Positions 56,707 to 64,000 of a DNA stretch of 64,000 nucleotides are shown in pieces. The translations under genes and the position numbers were made by a program. The DNA lies in contig NZ_FCOJ02000043.1 in NCBI RefSeq assembly GCF_001545035.1, positions 1 through 64,000 of the forward strand, written 5' to 3'. The notes under the pieces were generated by a model. The model made no database searches, was not told the origin of the DNA, and was given only the letters and a program-made list of their open reading frames with translations. This stretch comes from Caballeronia glebae (lineage in GTDB: Bacteria > Pseudomonadota > Gammaproteobacteria > Burkholderiales > Burkholderiaceae). Numbering within the stretch: position 1 is the stretch's first letter; every line of letters begins with the position of its first letter.

Positions 56707-58158
56707 ATGAGCAACACTCGTTCCGACCTTCCCGCCTATCCGAATACCCGGCTTTATATCGACGGCGCCTGGCGCGACGGTTCGCGCGACACGGCCGTGA
56801 TCAATCCGGCAAACGAAGCGGAGATCGGCCGCCTCGCGCTCGCGGGCGAAGCCGAGCTTTCACTCGCAGCCGAAGCCGCCGCGCGCGGGTTCAAGGAATG
56901 GCGCAAGGTTTCGCCCTACGAGCGCAGCAAGCTGATGCGTCGTGCGGCGCAGAACATCCGCGAGCGCGCGGAGCAGATCGCCGCCATCATGACGATGGAG
57001 CAGGGCAAGCCGTTCGGCGAGGCGCGCATCGAGACGCTGTCGGCGGCGGACATCATCGAATGGTTCGCGGAAGAAGGGCGGCGCACGTATGGCCGCGTGA
57101 TTCCGTCGCGAACGGACGCCGTGCGCCAGATCGTCACGCGCGAGCCGGTCGGTCCGGTCGCCGCGTTCACGCCGTGGAATTTCCCGATCAATCAGGCGGT
57201 GCGCAAGGTATCGGCCGCGCTTGCGTCGGGTTGCTCGGTCGTGCTGAAAGGCCCCGAGGAAACGCCCGCGAGTTGCGCGGCGCTCGTACAGGCCTATGCC
57301 GATGCAGGCCTTCCCGCCGGCGTTCTGAATCTGGTCTTCGGCGTGCCCGCCGATGTCTCGAAGTATCTGATCGCGCATCCGGCGATCCGCAAGATTTCGT
57401 TCACCGGTTCGACGCCGGTCGGCAAGCTGCTCGCGTCGCTCGCGGGCGAGCACATGAAACGCGCGACGATGGAACTGGGCGGCCACGCGCCGGCCATCGT
57501 CTTCAAGGACGCTGACATTCCGCGCGCCGCGAAGATGCTGGCTTCGGCGAAATTCCGCAATGCGGGTCAGGTCTGCATTTCGCCGACGCGCTTTCTCGTC
57601 GAAGAATCCGCATACGAGGAGTTCGTGCAGCACTTCGTCGCCACCGCGCGCGCGGTGAAGGTCGGCAACGGTCTCGACGACGGCGTGCAGATGGGCCCGC
57701 TCGCGAACGGCCGCCGTCTCGAAGCGATGGAACGTCTCGTCGCCGATGCGCGCGAGCACGGCGCGAAGGTGTTGACGGGCGGCGAGCGCATAGGTCGAGA
57801 AGGCTACTTCTTCGCACCGACCGTGCTCACCGATGTGCCGCTCTCCGCGCGCATCATGACCGAAGAGCCATTCGGCCCGGTCGCGCCGATTGCATCGTTC
57901 AAGTCGTATGACGAAGTTATCGCCGAGGCCAATCGGCTGCCTTACGGGCTCGCGGCCTACGCTTACACGAGCTCCGCGGCGACCTCGGCGGCGGTGTCCG
58001 ACGATATCGAAAGCGGCATGCTCTCGATCAATCATCACGGCCTCGCATTGCCGGAGACGCCGTTCGGCGGAGTCAAGGATTCCGGCTACGGTTCGGAAGG
58101 CGGCAGCGAAGCGATGGATGCGTATCTCGTCACGAAGTTCGTGACGGAACATCGTTGA
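56707..58158 (+). CDS. NAD(P)-dependent succinate-semialdehyde-type dehydrogenase
   Basis: A 483-residue aldehyde dehydrogenase. Active-site E256 in MELGGHAP and C290 in NAGQVCISPTRF; PWNFPI substrate/cofactor motif at 156-161; LASGCSVVLKGPEETP typical of the GabD/SSADH subgroup. TAAGGAGA lies before the start. Substrate specificity (succinate semialdehyde or another semialdehyde) cannot be fixed from sequence. It is probably controlled by the divergent MarR protein and has its own terminator. Confidence 0.9.
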   Translation: MSNTRSDLPAYPNTRLYIDGAWRDGSRDTAVINPANEAEIGRLALAGEAELSLAAEAAARGFKEWRKVSPYERSKLMRRAAQNIRERAEQIAAIMTMEQGKPFGEARIETLSAADIIEWFAEEGRRTYGRVIPSRTDAVRQIVTREPVGPVAAFTPWNFPINQAVRKVSAALASGCSVVLKGPEETPASCAALVQAYADAGLPAGVLNLVFGVPADVSKYLIAHPAIRKISFTGSTPVGKLLASLAGEHMKRATMELGGHAPAIVFKDADIPRAAKMLASAKFRNAGQVCISPTRFLVEESAYEEFVQHFVATARAVKVGNGLDDGVQMGPLANGRRLEAMERLVADAREHGAKVLTGGERIGREGYFFAPTVLTDVPLSARIMTEEPFGPVAPIASFKSYDEVIAEANRLPYGLAAYAYTSSAATSAAVSDDIESGMLSINHHGLALPETPFGGVKDSGYGSEGGSEAMDAYLVTKFVTEHR

Positions 58159-58184
58159 TTTCCGCAGCGGTAGATTAGTTCGAC

Positions 58185-58213
58185 AAGCGGCCCTTCGATG
58201 GGTCGCTTTCTTT
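58185..58213 (+). terminator. Rho-independent terminator after the aldehyde dehydrogenase
   Basis: AAGCGGCCC-TTCGAT-GGGTCGCTT hairpin (9 bp, one G-T wobble) followed by TCTTT. It is 26 bases past the stop codon. Confidence 0.75.
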
Positions 58214-58391
58214 CATAAACATATGATAAGGATGACGAATAAAAGAAATTGGAAAGATGGCTGAAATCATCATGGAATAAGCGCCAGTTTCATAACTGTA
58301 ACCGCGTAACACGCGGAAAAACGACCGTAGCCGAATTGCCAGCTTCGTTCTCTAGCATGTGATTCTGCTCGTCCGACGCATGGAGAATCGA

Positions 58392-58622
58392 ATGCTGAGC
58401 CCACACGAAATTTCCACGCTGTTGCTGATCCAGCGCGCGCCGCATCAGGTCGAGGTCTTCGGTCAACACGCGGCCCGTTTGCGGCAGGAAGCCCTCGTCG
58501 AAATTACGCGGCTGCCGACCGGCGTGCCGATCCCGCATCTCACGCCGAAGGGACAAGACGTGTTGAACCGTCTCGATGCGCTCTTGAAGCTTCGCTCGGA
58601 CGAAGCCGAAGAGAGCGAATAG
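58392..58622 (+). CDS. Small conserved hypothetical protein
   Basis: A 76-residue acidic cytoplasmic protein of unknown function, MLSPHEISTLLLIQRAPHQVEVF at the start and a Glu-rich end (DEAEESE). GGAG is 7 bases before the start. It has a normal G/C third-position bias for the region, which supports a real gene. An in-frame ATG at 58380 is possible. It lies in front of an oxidoreductase gene in the same direction, 64 bases away. Confidence 0.65.
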   Translation: MLSPHEISTLLLIQRAPHQVEVFGQHAARLRQEALVEITRLPTGVPIPHLTPKGQDVLNRLDALLKLRSDEAEESE

Positions 58623-58686
58623 CCCGAGCGCGTTCGCGCCTGCGGGCGTATTCTGTGTCTCGTTCGCGCAAACAAGGAGCCTGCAA

Positions 58687-59517
58687 GTGACTCAATCGAA
58701 ACAAACGACGATCGCGATTCTGGGCGCGGGCAGCATGGGGTCGGCCATAGGTCGTGCATTGACGCAGGGCGGCGCACGCGTGCTGACATCGCTCGAAGGC
58801 CGCAGCGCCACCAGTGCGGCGCGTGCGCGCGAGGCCAACATGGAAGACGCAAGCCTCGACAACCTCGTGGCATGCGATTTCATTCTGTCGATCGTGCCGC
58901 CCTCGGTCGCGGTCGAAACCGCGCAGCGCATGGCACCGCTGCTCGAACGCGCGAGCGTGGCGCCGCTCTATATCGACTGCAACGCGATCAATCCCGATAC
59001 CGTCAGGCAGATCGAGCGCACGCTGGAGGCGACGGGCACGCCGTTCGTCGATGCTTCGATCATCGGCCAGCCTGCATCGCCTAAGTTCTACATGTCGGGG
59101 CCGCATGCGCGGCGCACGCAGCCGCTCGCCGATCACGGTCTCGTCGTGCAGGTGCTCGATGGACCAGTTGGCGCCGCGTCTGCGCTCAAGATGTCGTATG
59201 CGGGCATTACGAAAGGTCTCACGGCCCTCGGCTCGGCCATGGCGCTCGCGGCGATGCGCAACGGCGCGGGCGACGCGCTTCGCAGCGAGCTTGCAGCAAG
59301 TCAGCCCGCGCTCGCCGCGTGGCTCGGGGGCAATGTGCCGCGCATGCCGCCGAAAGCGTATCGCTGGGTCGCGGAGATGGAAGAGATCGCGCAGTTCATC
59401 GGCGATGAATTTGCGGAGCATCGCATCTACGAAGGCGCGGCCGGACTTTACGCGCGGCTTGCCAACGACCACGATGCGACGGACGCGCTCGAACGTTTCT
59501 TCAACGAGCGGCGTTAG
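58687..59517 (+). CDS. 6-phosphogluconate-dehydrogenase-like NAD(P)-binding oxidoreductase with DUF1932
   Basis: A 276-residue protein: N-terminal Rossmann domain (ILGAGSMGSAIGRALTQGG) of the beta-hydroxyacid dehydrogenase superfamily and a C-terminal DUF1932 domain containing SALKMSYAGITKGLTALGSAM. GTG start at 58687, with AAGGAGC upstream. The substrate is unknown. It is convergent with the MocR gene, only 3 bases apart. Confidence 0.85.
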   Translation: MTQSKQTTIAILGAGSMGSAIGRALTQGGARVLTSLEGRSATSAARAREANMEDASLDNLVACDFILSIVPPSVAVETAQRMAPLLERASVAPLYIDCNAINPDTVRQIERTLEATGTPFVDASIIGQPASPKFYMSGPHARRTQPLADHGLVVQVLDGPVGAASALKMSYAGITKGLTALGSAMALAAMRNGAGDALRSELAASQPALAAWLGGNVPRMPPKAYRWVAEMEEIAQFIGDEFAEHRIYEGAAGLYARLANDHDATDALERFFNERR

Positions 59518-59520
59518 GCG

Positions 59521-60945
59521 TCAAGCGCGCACCGTGGCGGCTTCCGTCATGTACTCGAAGAAGCGCACCGCGCGCCGGTCGCCCGCATAGGCCGAGTTGA
59601 TCCGCACCCACGCACACACTTCGCCGTTCGGACGGTAATAGCTGCCCGGCGCGAGCGTCACGCCGAACTTCACGGCTTCTTCGACGAGCACGGAAGAATC
59701 GTCGATGCCTGGCACTTTCGCCCAGACGAAGTTTCCGCCGCCCGGTTCGTCGAATACGTCCCAGCCATAAGCTTCGAGCGTTTGCACCGCGCTCGACAGC
59801 GAATCGCGCACGCGTTTGCGCAAGCGCTCCAGATACTTGCGATACGTGCCGCGCTCCAGCAGGCTCGCCGCGACGCTCTCCGCGAAACGCGTGCCGCCGA
59901 GACTCGTCAGCACCTTCACGTCGACGAGATTCTTCACGAGCTCTCGATTCGCCGCGAGGTAGCCGATACGCAGCGACGACGACAAGGTCTTCGACAAGCC
60001 GCCCACGTAGATCACGCGATCGAGCTGATCGAGCGATGCAAGCCGTTGTGTCGGCACGGCCTGAAAGTCGGCGTAGATGTCGTCCTCCACGATCGAAAAA
60101 CCGTGCTGCGTGGCGAGTTGCAGCAGCTTGAACGCGACCTGCGGCGCGATGTTCGTCGCGGTCGGATTCTGAAACACGGTATTGAGGAAGAAGAGCTTCG
60201 GCTGATGCTGCCTGAGCAGTTCTTCGGCGACATCGATATCAGGCCCGTTCGCGAGCCGCGGCACGCCGACGAGCCGCACGCCCTGCAGCTTCAAGAGCCC
60301 GAAGAGGTTGTAGTAACCGGGATCCTCGACGAACACCGTATCGCCCGGCTTCAGCATGTAGCGCACGACGAGATCGAGCGCCTGGCTCGCGCCGTTCGTG
60401 ATCATCACGTTGGGAAGATCGGCGTCGATGCCGAGCGCGTTGATGCGCATCGCGACCTGCTGACGCAAACAGGTGTCGCCGTGGGGAATCGCGTAATCGA
60501 TCACGCTCGGCACGTCGATGCGCGACGCCTGACGGATCGCCTGCGTGAGGCCGTCCACATCGCGCCACGCCTCGGGAATGAAGCCGCTCGACAGCTTCAG
60601 CGTCTCGCCGGGGTAGTTGAACTGCTGGAGGATCTGGTTCGATTCCTCTTCGGCGAGCCGCGGGTCGCAATTGCCCGCGTTGCTGTCGCGTTCGTCGACG
60701 TGATTCGCCACATAGAAGCCGGAACCGTGCTTCGGCTGAATGAGCCCGCGCGACGCGAGACGGTCGTAAGCCTCGATCACCGGAAAGCGGCTGATGCGCT
60801 GCTCGGCGGCAAGCTGGCGAATCGATGGCAGTTTCGCGCCCGCGAGCACGCGGCGCGAGCGGATCATCGCCTCGATCTGGCTGACGATCTGCTCGGTCAG
60901 CGGCACGCCGGTACCGCCGTCGATGTGGAGCGGAAGTGCATTCAT
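59521..60945 (-). CDS. MocR-type regulator (GntR helix-turn-helix with aminotransferase fold)
   Basis: A 474-residue PLP-binding regulator. Residues 1-80 are a GntR winged helix (GAKLPSIRQLAAEQRISRFPVIEAYDRLASRGL); about 110-474 a class I aminotransferase fold with PLP-binding Lys in YVGGLSKTLSSSLRIGYL and NPTAT segment. Such proteins use PLP or a PLP-amine adduct as the signal (PdxR, GabR). The region upstream carries repeated GAACWGTTC boxes. The regulated gene is not certain; divergent DUF2917 or itself. Confidence 0.92.
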   Translation of the reverse strand: MNALPLHIDGGTGVPLTEQIVSQIEAMIRSRRVLAGAKLPSIRQLAAEQRISRFPVIEAYDRLASRGLIQPKHGSGFYVANHVDERDSNAGNCDPRLAEEESNQILQQFNYPGETLKLSSGFIPEAWRDVDGLTQAIRQASRIDVPSVIDYAIPHGDTCLRQQVAMRINALGIDADLPNVMITNGASQALDLVVRYMLKPGDTVFVEDPGYYNLFGLLKLQGVRLVGVPRLANGPDIDVAEELLRQHQPKLFFLNTVFQNPTATNIAPQVAFKLLQLATQHGFSIVEDDIYADFQAVPTQRLASLDQLDRVIYVGGLSKTLSSSLRIGYLAANRELVKNLVDVKVLTSLGGTRFAESVAASLLERGTYRKYLERLRKRVRDSLSSAVQTLEAYGWDVFDEPGGGNFVWAKVPGIDDSSVLVEEAVKFGVTLAPGSYYRPNGEVCAWVRINSAYAGDRRAVRFFEYMTEAATVRA

Positions 60946-60953
60946 GATGTCTG

Positions 60954-61160
60954 GAACTGTTCAGTTATTTGCAGTGAACAGTTCGAATTCGCTGTTCATC
61001 AGTGTCGTGACACCATTCGAACGCATCCGAAAACCCGCGTCAAGACTGGCCGAACGGCTAGGCGCAGTGTTTTTAAAGTGTCAAATCGATCCGAACTGTT
61101 CGGTCGATTTGGCTTAACAGTTCCGGCGAAACTGTTCGTAAGTGTTCATTCAAGCTGTTC
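60954..61160. promoter_or_regulatory. Cluster of GAACWGTTC/CTGTTC boxes (probable MocR binding sites)
   Basis: Six exact CTGTTC hexamers, on either strand, plus two near copies occur in 207 bases: GAACTGTTC (60954-60962), GAACAGTTC (60976-60984), CTGTTC (60992), CCGAACTGTTCGG (61091-61103), TAACAGTTC (61115-61123), CTGTTC (61132), GTGTTC (61142) and CTGTTC (61155). Three are perfect 9-base odd palindromes. The cluster lies in the 302-base divergent gap between the MocR and DUF2917 genes. Confidence 0.65.
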
Positions 61161-61247
61161 GGAATCGGTCGAATAATAGGATCAACGGCTACCTTTGCTT
61201 TTTCTAGCGGGCGGCCTTCCCGTTACGCGATTTGAAGGAGCGGCATC

Positions 61248-61571
61248 ATGCGTGAAATCCGGACATTTGAACTCGATGGGCGCGACGCGCCTGTGCGATG
61301 GGTGATCGATCGGCCCCAGACCTTGCGCGTGACGCGCGGGCAAATCTGGCTGACCATCGAAGGCGCCGCCGACGATTACTGGCTGGACGCGGGCGCGTCC
61401 GTTGAGCTGAAGCCCTACACGACCATCTGGGTCAGCGGGACGAAGGACGCCAGTTGGTTCTCGATGGCTTCGGACTCGACGCGGCCCGGCGCGCGCCGCT
61501 TGAGCGAGATTGCGCGCGGCTGGTTCGCGCCTCGCACGACGTCGGTGCGCATCGCGACTTCCAGAGCGTAA
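61248..61571 (+). CDS. DUF2917 domain protein
   Basis: A 107-residue small protein with the DUF2917 pattern: LRVTRGQIWLTIEGAADDYWLDAGASVEL, a cupin-like beta domain. No signal peptide. Function unknown; Burkholderiaceae carry several short proteins of this family. GAAGGAGC precedes the start. It is divergent from the MocR gene across the box cluster and converges with the aconitase gene. Confidence 0.85.
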   Translation: MREIRTFELDGRDAPVRWVIDRPQTLRVTRGQIWLTIEGAADDYWLDAGASVELKPYTTIWVSGTKDASWFSMASDSTRPGARRLSEIARGWFAPRTTSVRIATSRA

Positions 61572-61575
61572 GGCG

Positions 61576-61600
61576 AAAAAAAACCCGGCCGAGGCCGGGT
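61576..61600 (-). terminator. Terminator of the aconitase gene
   Basis: On the minus strand an 8-bp stem ACCCGGCC/GGCCGGGT with a 2-base link is followed by an eight-T run (A-run 61576-61583 on plus). It is about 55 bases past the acnA stop codon. Confidence 0.88.
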
Positions 61601-61654
61601 CCAATGTTCCCGCGCTCTCGCGAGCGCGGTCACCTGCAAAACTGCTGACGCTTC

Positions 61655-64000
61655 TTACGCCGCGAGCAGCGAGCGCAGCACGAACGGCAGAATCCCGCCG
61701 TGCTTGTAGTAGTCGACTTCGATCGGCGTGTCGATGCGCAGCAGCACCTGCACGCGATCTTCCTTGCCGTCCTTGCGATGGATCACCAGCGTGACTTCCT
61801 GCTGCGGCTTGAAGTCGTTGCCGAGGCCTTCGATGTCGTACGTCTCTTCGCCCGTGATGTTCAGCGACTGCACGCTGTCCGCGCCCTTGAACTGCAGCGG
61901 CAGCACGCCCATGCCGACGAGGTTCGAGCGATGGATACGCTCGAAGCTGCGCGCGACCACGGCCTTCACGCCGAGCAGTTGTGTGCCCTTCGCCGCCCAG
62001 TCGCGCGACGAGCCCGTGCCGTACTCTTCGCCCGCGAAAATCACGGTTTGCGTGCCGGCGTCGATGTATTTCATCGCCGCGTCGTAGATCGACAGTTGTT
62101 CGCCGTCCGGCTGATGAATCGTCAGGCCGCCTTCGATACGCGTGCCATCGGCCTGCGCCGGGATCATCAGATTCTTGATGCGGACGTTCGCGAAGGTGCC
62201 GCGCATCATCACGTCGTGGTTGCCGCGACGCGAGCCGTAGCTGTTGAAATCGGCCTTCTGCACGCCGTTCGCCTTCAGCCACACTCCCGCCGGCGACGTT
62301 TCCTTGATCGAACCCGCCGGGCTGATGTGGTCCGTCGTCACGGAGTCGCCGAAGATGCCGAGCGCGCGCGCGCCCTTGACCGCCGGAATCGAATCGGCCG
62401 GCTTCATCGAGAAATCGCTGCCGAAGAAGGGCGGCTCGGCGATGTACGTCGACTTCGGCCAGTCATAGACCTGACCGGTTTCGCCCGCGATCTTGCTCCA
62501 CAGGTCGCCGTCCTTCGTGAGTTGCGAGTAGTTCTCGCGGAACGCTTTCGCGTCGAGCGCGAACTTGAGCAGCGCGTGGACTTCGTCGCTTGTCGGCCAG
62601 ATGTCGCCGAGATAGATGTCGCGACCGTCCGTGCCTCGGCCGACCGGCTCGGTCATCAGGTCGCGCGTGATGTTGCCCGCGATCGCGTAGGCCACGACCA
62701 GCGGCGGCGATGCCAGGAAGTTCGCGCGAATGTTCGGGTGAATGCGCGCTTCGAAGTTGCGGTTGCCCGACAGCACGGCTGCCGCGACGACGTCGTTCTT
62801 CGTGATGGCGTCGTTCAGTCCCGGCGTGAGATCGCCCGCGTTGCCTATGCACGTCGTGCAGCCATAAGCGGCGAGCGAGAAGCCGAGCTTGTCGAGGTAG
62901 GGCAAGAGGCCCGTCTTCGTCAGATACTCGGTGACGATGCGCGATCCCGGCGCGAGCGAGGTCTTGATGTGCGGCGCGACCGTCAGACCCGCTTCGACGG
63001 CCTTCTTCGCGAGCAGTCCGGCGGCGAGCAGCACGCTCGGATTCGACGTGTTCGTGCACGACGTGATCGCGGCGATCAGCACGTCGCCGTTCTTCAGGTT
63101 CACGCCGTCGCTCGTCTCGTAGCTCGCTTCGAGCTCGGCGGCCTTCTTGTTGAAGCCGTTCTCGCCGACCGGCTTCGAGAACAGATCGACGAACGTGCTC
63201 TTCACATTGCCGATTTCGATGCGGTCTTGCGGACGCTTCGGACCCGCCAGCGACGGCGCGACCGTGCCGAGATCCAGCGTGAGCGTCTTGGTGTAGTCGA
63301 TGTCGCCGGCCTTCGGCACGCCCCACAGCTTCTGCGCCTTGAAATACTGCTCGAACGCGGCGATTTCGGCGTCGGTGCGGCCCGTGCCCTTGAAGTAATC
63401 GATAGTCTTTTCGTCGACCGGGAAGAAGCCCATCGTCGCGCCGTACTCGGGCGCCATGTTGCCGATGGTCGCGCGATCCGGCACGCCGATCGATGCCGTG
63501 CCAGCGCCGAAGAACTCGACGAACTTGCCGACGACCTTCTCCTTGCGCAGCATTTCGGTAATGGTCAGTACGAGATCGGTCGCCGTGCAGCCTTCGCGCA
63601 ACTTGCCCTTCAGCTCCACGCCGACGACGTCCGGCGTCAGGAAGTACACTGGCTGGCCGAGCATGCCCGCTTCAGCCTCGATGCCGCCCACGCCCCAGCC
63701 CACCACGCCAATGCCGTTGATCATCGTCGTGTGCGAATCGGTGCCGACGAGCGTGTCCGGATAGTAGACGCCGTCCTTCTTGTGTACGCCGCGCGCGAGG
63801 TATTCAAGATTCACCTGGTGCACGATGCCGATGCCCGGCGGCACGACCTTGAACGTGTCGAATGCCTGCATGCCCCACTTCATGAACTGGTAGCGCTCGT
63901 TGTTGCGCTGAAATTCCAGCTTCATGTTCAGGTCGAGCGCGTCCGGCTGGCGGAAATAATCGATCTGCACCGAGTGGTCGACGACGAGATCCACCGGCAC
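61655..64000 (-). CDS. acnA: Aconitate hydratase A (N-terminus beyond the window)
   Basis: Interconverts citrate and isocitrate in the TCA cycle. The 781 codons seen make up the C-terminal part of a protein of about 900 residues; roughly 120 N-terminal residues lie past the right edge. The 4Fe-4S cysteine region GCTTCIGNAGDL, the earlier GTDSHTTMINGIGVVGWGVGG, and the C-terminal swivel domain with GEEYGTGSSRDWAAKGT are present. No break in frame is seen. Belongs to the AcnA (IRP-like) class and not AcnB. Confidence 0.97.
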   Translation of the reverse strand: MPVDLVVDHSVQIDYFRQPDALDLNMKLEFQRNNERYQFMKWGMQAFDTFKVVPPGIGIVHQVNLEYLARGVHKKDGVYYPDTLVGTDSHTTMINGIGVVGWGVGGIEAEAGMLGQPVYFLTPDVVGVELKGKLREGCTATDLVLTITEMLRKEKVVGKFVEFFGAGTASIGVPDRATIGNMAPEYGATMGFFPVDEKTIDYFKGTGRTDAEIAAFEQYFKAQKLWGVPKAGDIDYTKTLTLDLGTVAPSLAGPKRPQDRIEIGNVKSTFVDLFSKPVGENGFNKKAAELEASYETSDGVNLKNGDVLIAAITSCTNTSNPSVLLAAGLLAKKAVEAGLTVAPHIKTSLAPGSRIVTEYLTKTGLLPYLDKLGFSLAAYGCTTCIGNAGDLTPGLNDAITKNDVVAAAVLSGNRNFEARIHPNIRANFLASPPLVVAYAIAGNITRDLMTEPVGRGTDGRDIYLGDIWPTSDEVHALLKFALDAKAFRENYSQLTKDGDLWSKIAGETGQVYDWPKSTYIAEPPFFGSDFSMKPADSIPAVKGARALGIFGDSVTTDHISPAGSIKETSPAGVWLKANGVQKADFNSYGSRRGNHDVMMRGTFANVRIKNLMIPAQADGTRIEGGLTIHQPDGEQLSIYDAAMKYIDAGTQTVIFAGEEYGTGSSRDWAAKGTQLLGVKAVVARSFERIHRSNLVGMGVLPLQFKGADSVQSLNITGEETYDIEGLGNDFKPQQEVTLVIHRKDGKEDRVQVLLRIDTPIEVDYYKHGGILPFVLRSLLAA

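Overview
GC-rich bacterial DNA with dense, closely packed genes, many ATGA-type start/stop overlaps and a family mix (trimeric porin, split chromate transporters, tetronate operon, betC/choX cluster, DUF2917) typical of Burkholderiaceae. A Paraburkholderia/Caballeronia-like genome is the best guess; replicon type is not visible. No rRNA, tRNA, IS element, phage gene or CRISPR array was seen.

Region 1 (about 0.1-14.2 kb) is a quaternary-amine island. It holds purU; a LysR regulator divergent from choline-sulfatase betC; a choline-type binding protein; a porin; an AraC/GlxA-type regulator; a 1022-residue adenylation-carrier-thioesterase protein; and then a carnitine operon, caiX-cdhC-cdhA-cdhB. 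Choline sulfate and carnitine both lead to choline/glycine betaine. CdhC releases acetoacetate, and the divergently transcribed neighbour has an acetoacetyl-CoA-synthetase-like adenylation domain. PurU would handle formyl-tetrahydrofolate made when betaine methyl groups are oxidised. The carrier-thioesterase fusion is the most unusual protein here.

Region 2 (14.1-31.7 kb) is mixed: a copper P-type ATPase with a CueR-type promoter, a DUF1254 lipoprotein, a giant DUF748/AsmA-like protein, a DUF29 protein, an EmrB-type exporter, an aminotransferase with an orphan amino-acid binding protein and divergent LysR, a Liv-type binding protein, and a MarR-SDR-thiolase operon with two copies of the same palindromic operator.

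Region 3 (31.9-48.6 kb) is carbohydrate catabolism: a LacI-controlled ABC sugar uptake operon with a TIM-barrel isomerase and a Gfo/Idh/MocA dehydrogenase; gndA; a small GIY-YIG-like protein; a ketopantoate reductase followed by two half-size chromate transporters; a thioredoxin; and a complete L-threonate/D-erythronate operon (GntR, ltnD, otnK, otnC, otnI, denD).

Region 4 (48.9-64.0 kb) is redox and regulation: a DedA-rhodanese fusion overlapping a cyclic-nucleotide-binding/thioredoxin-reductase-like protein; a CusRS/HprRS-like two-component system divergent, across a CusR-like box, from a cytochrome b plus sulfite-oxidase-fold molybdoenzyme; a MarR gene divergent from an aldehyde dehydrogenase; a MocR-type regulator with a cluster of repeated GAACWGTTC boxes upstream; and the C-terminal 781 codons of aconitase, cut by the right edge.
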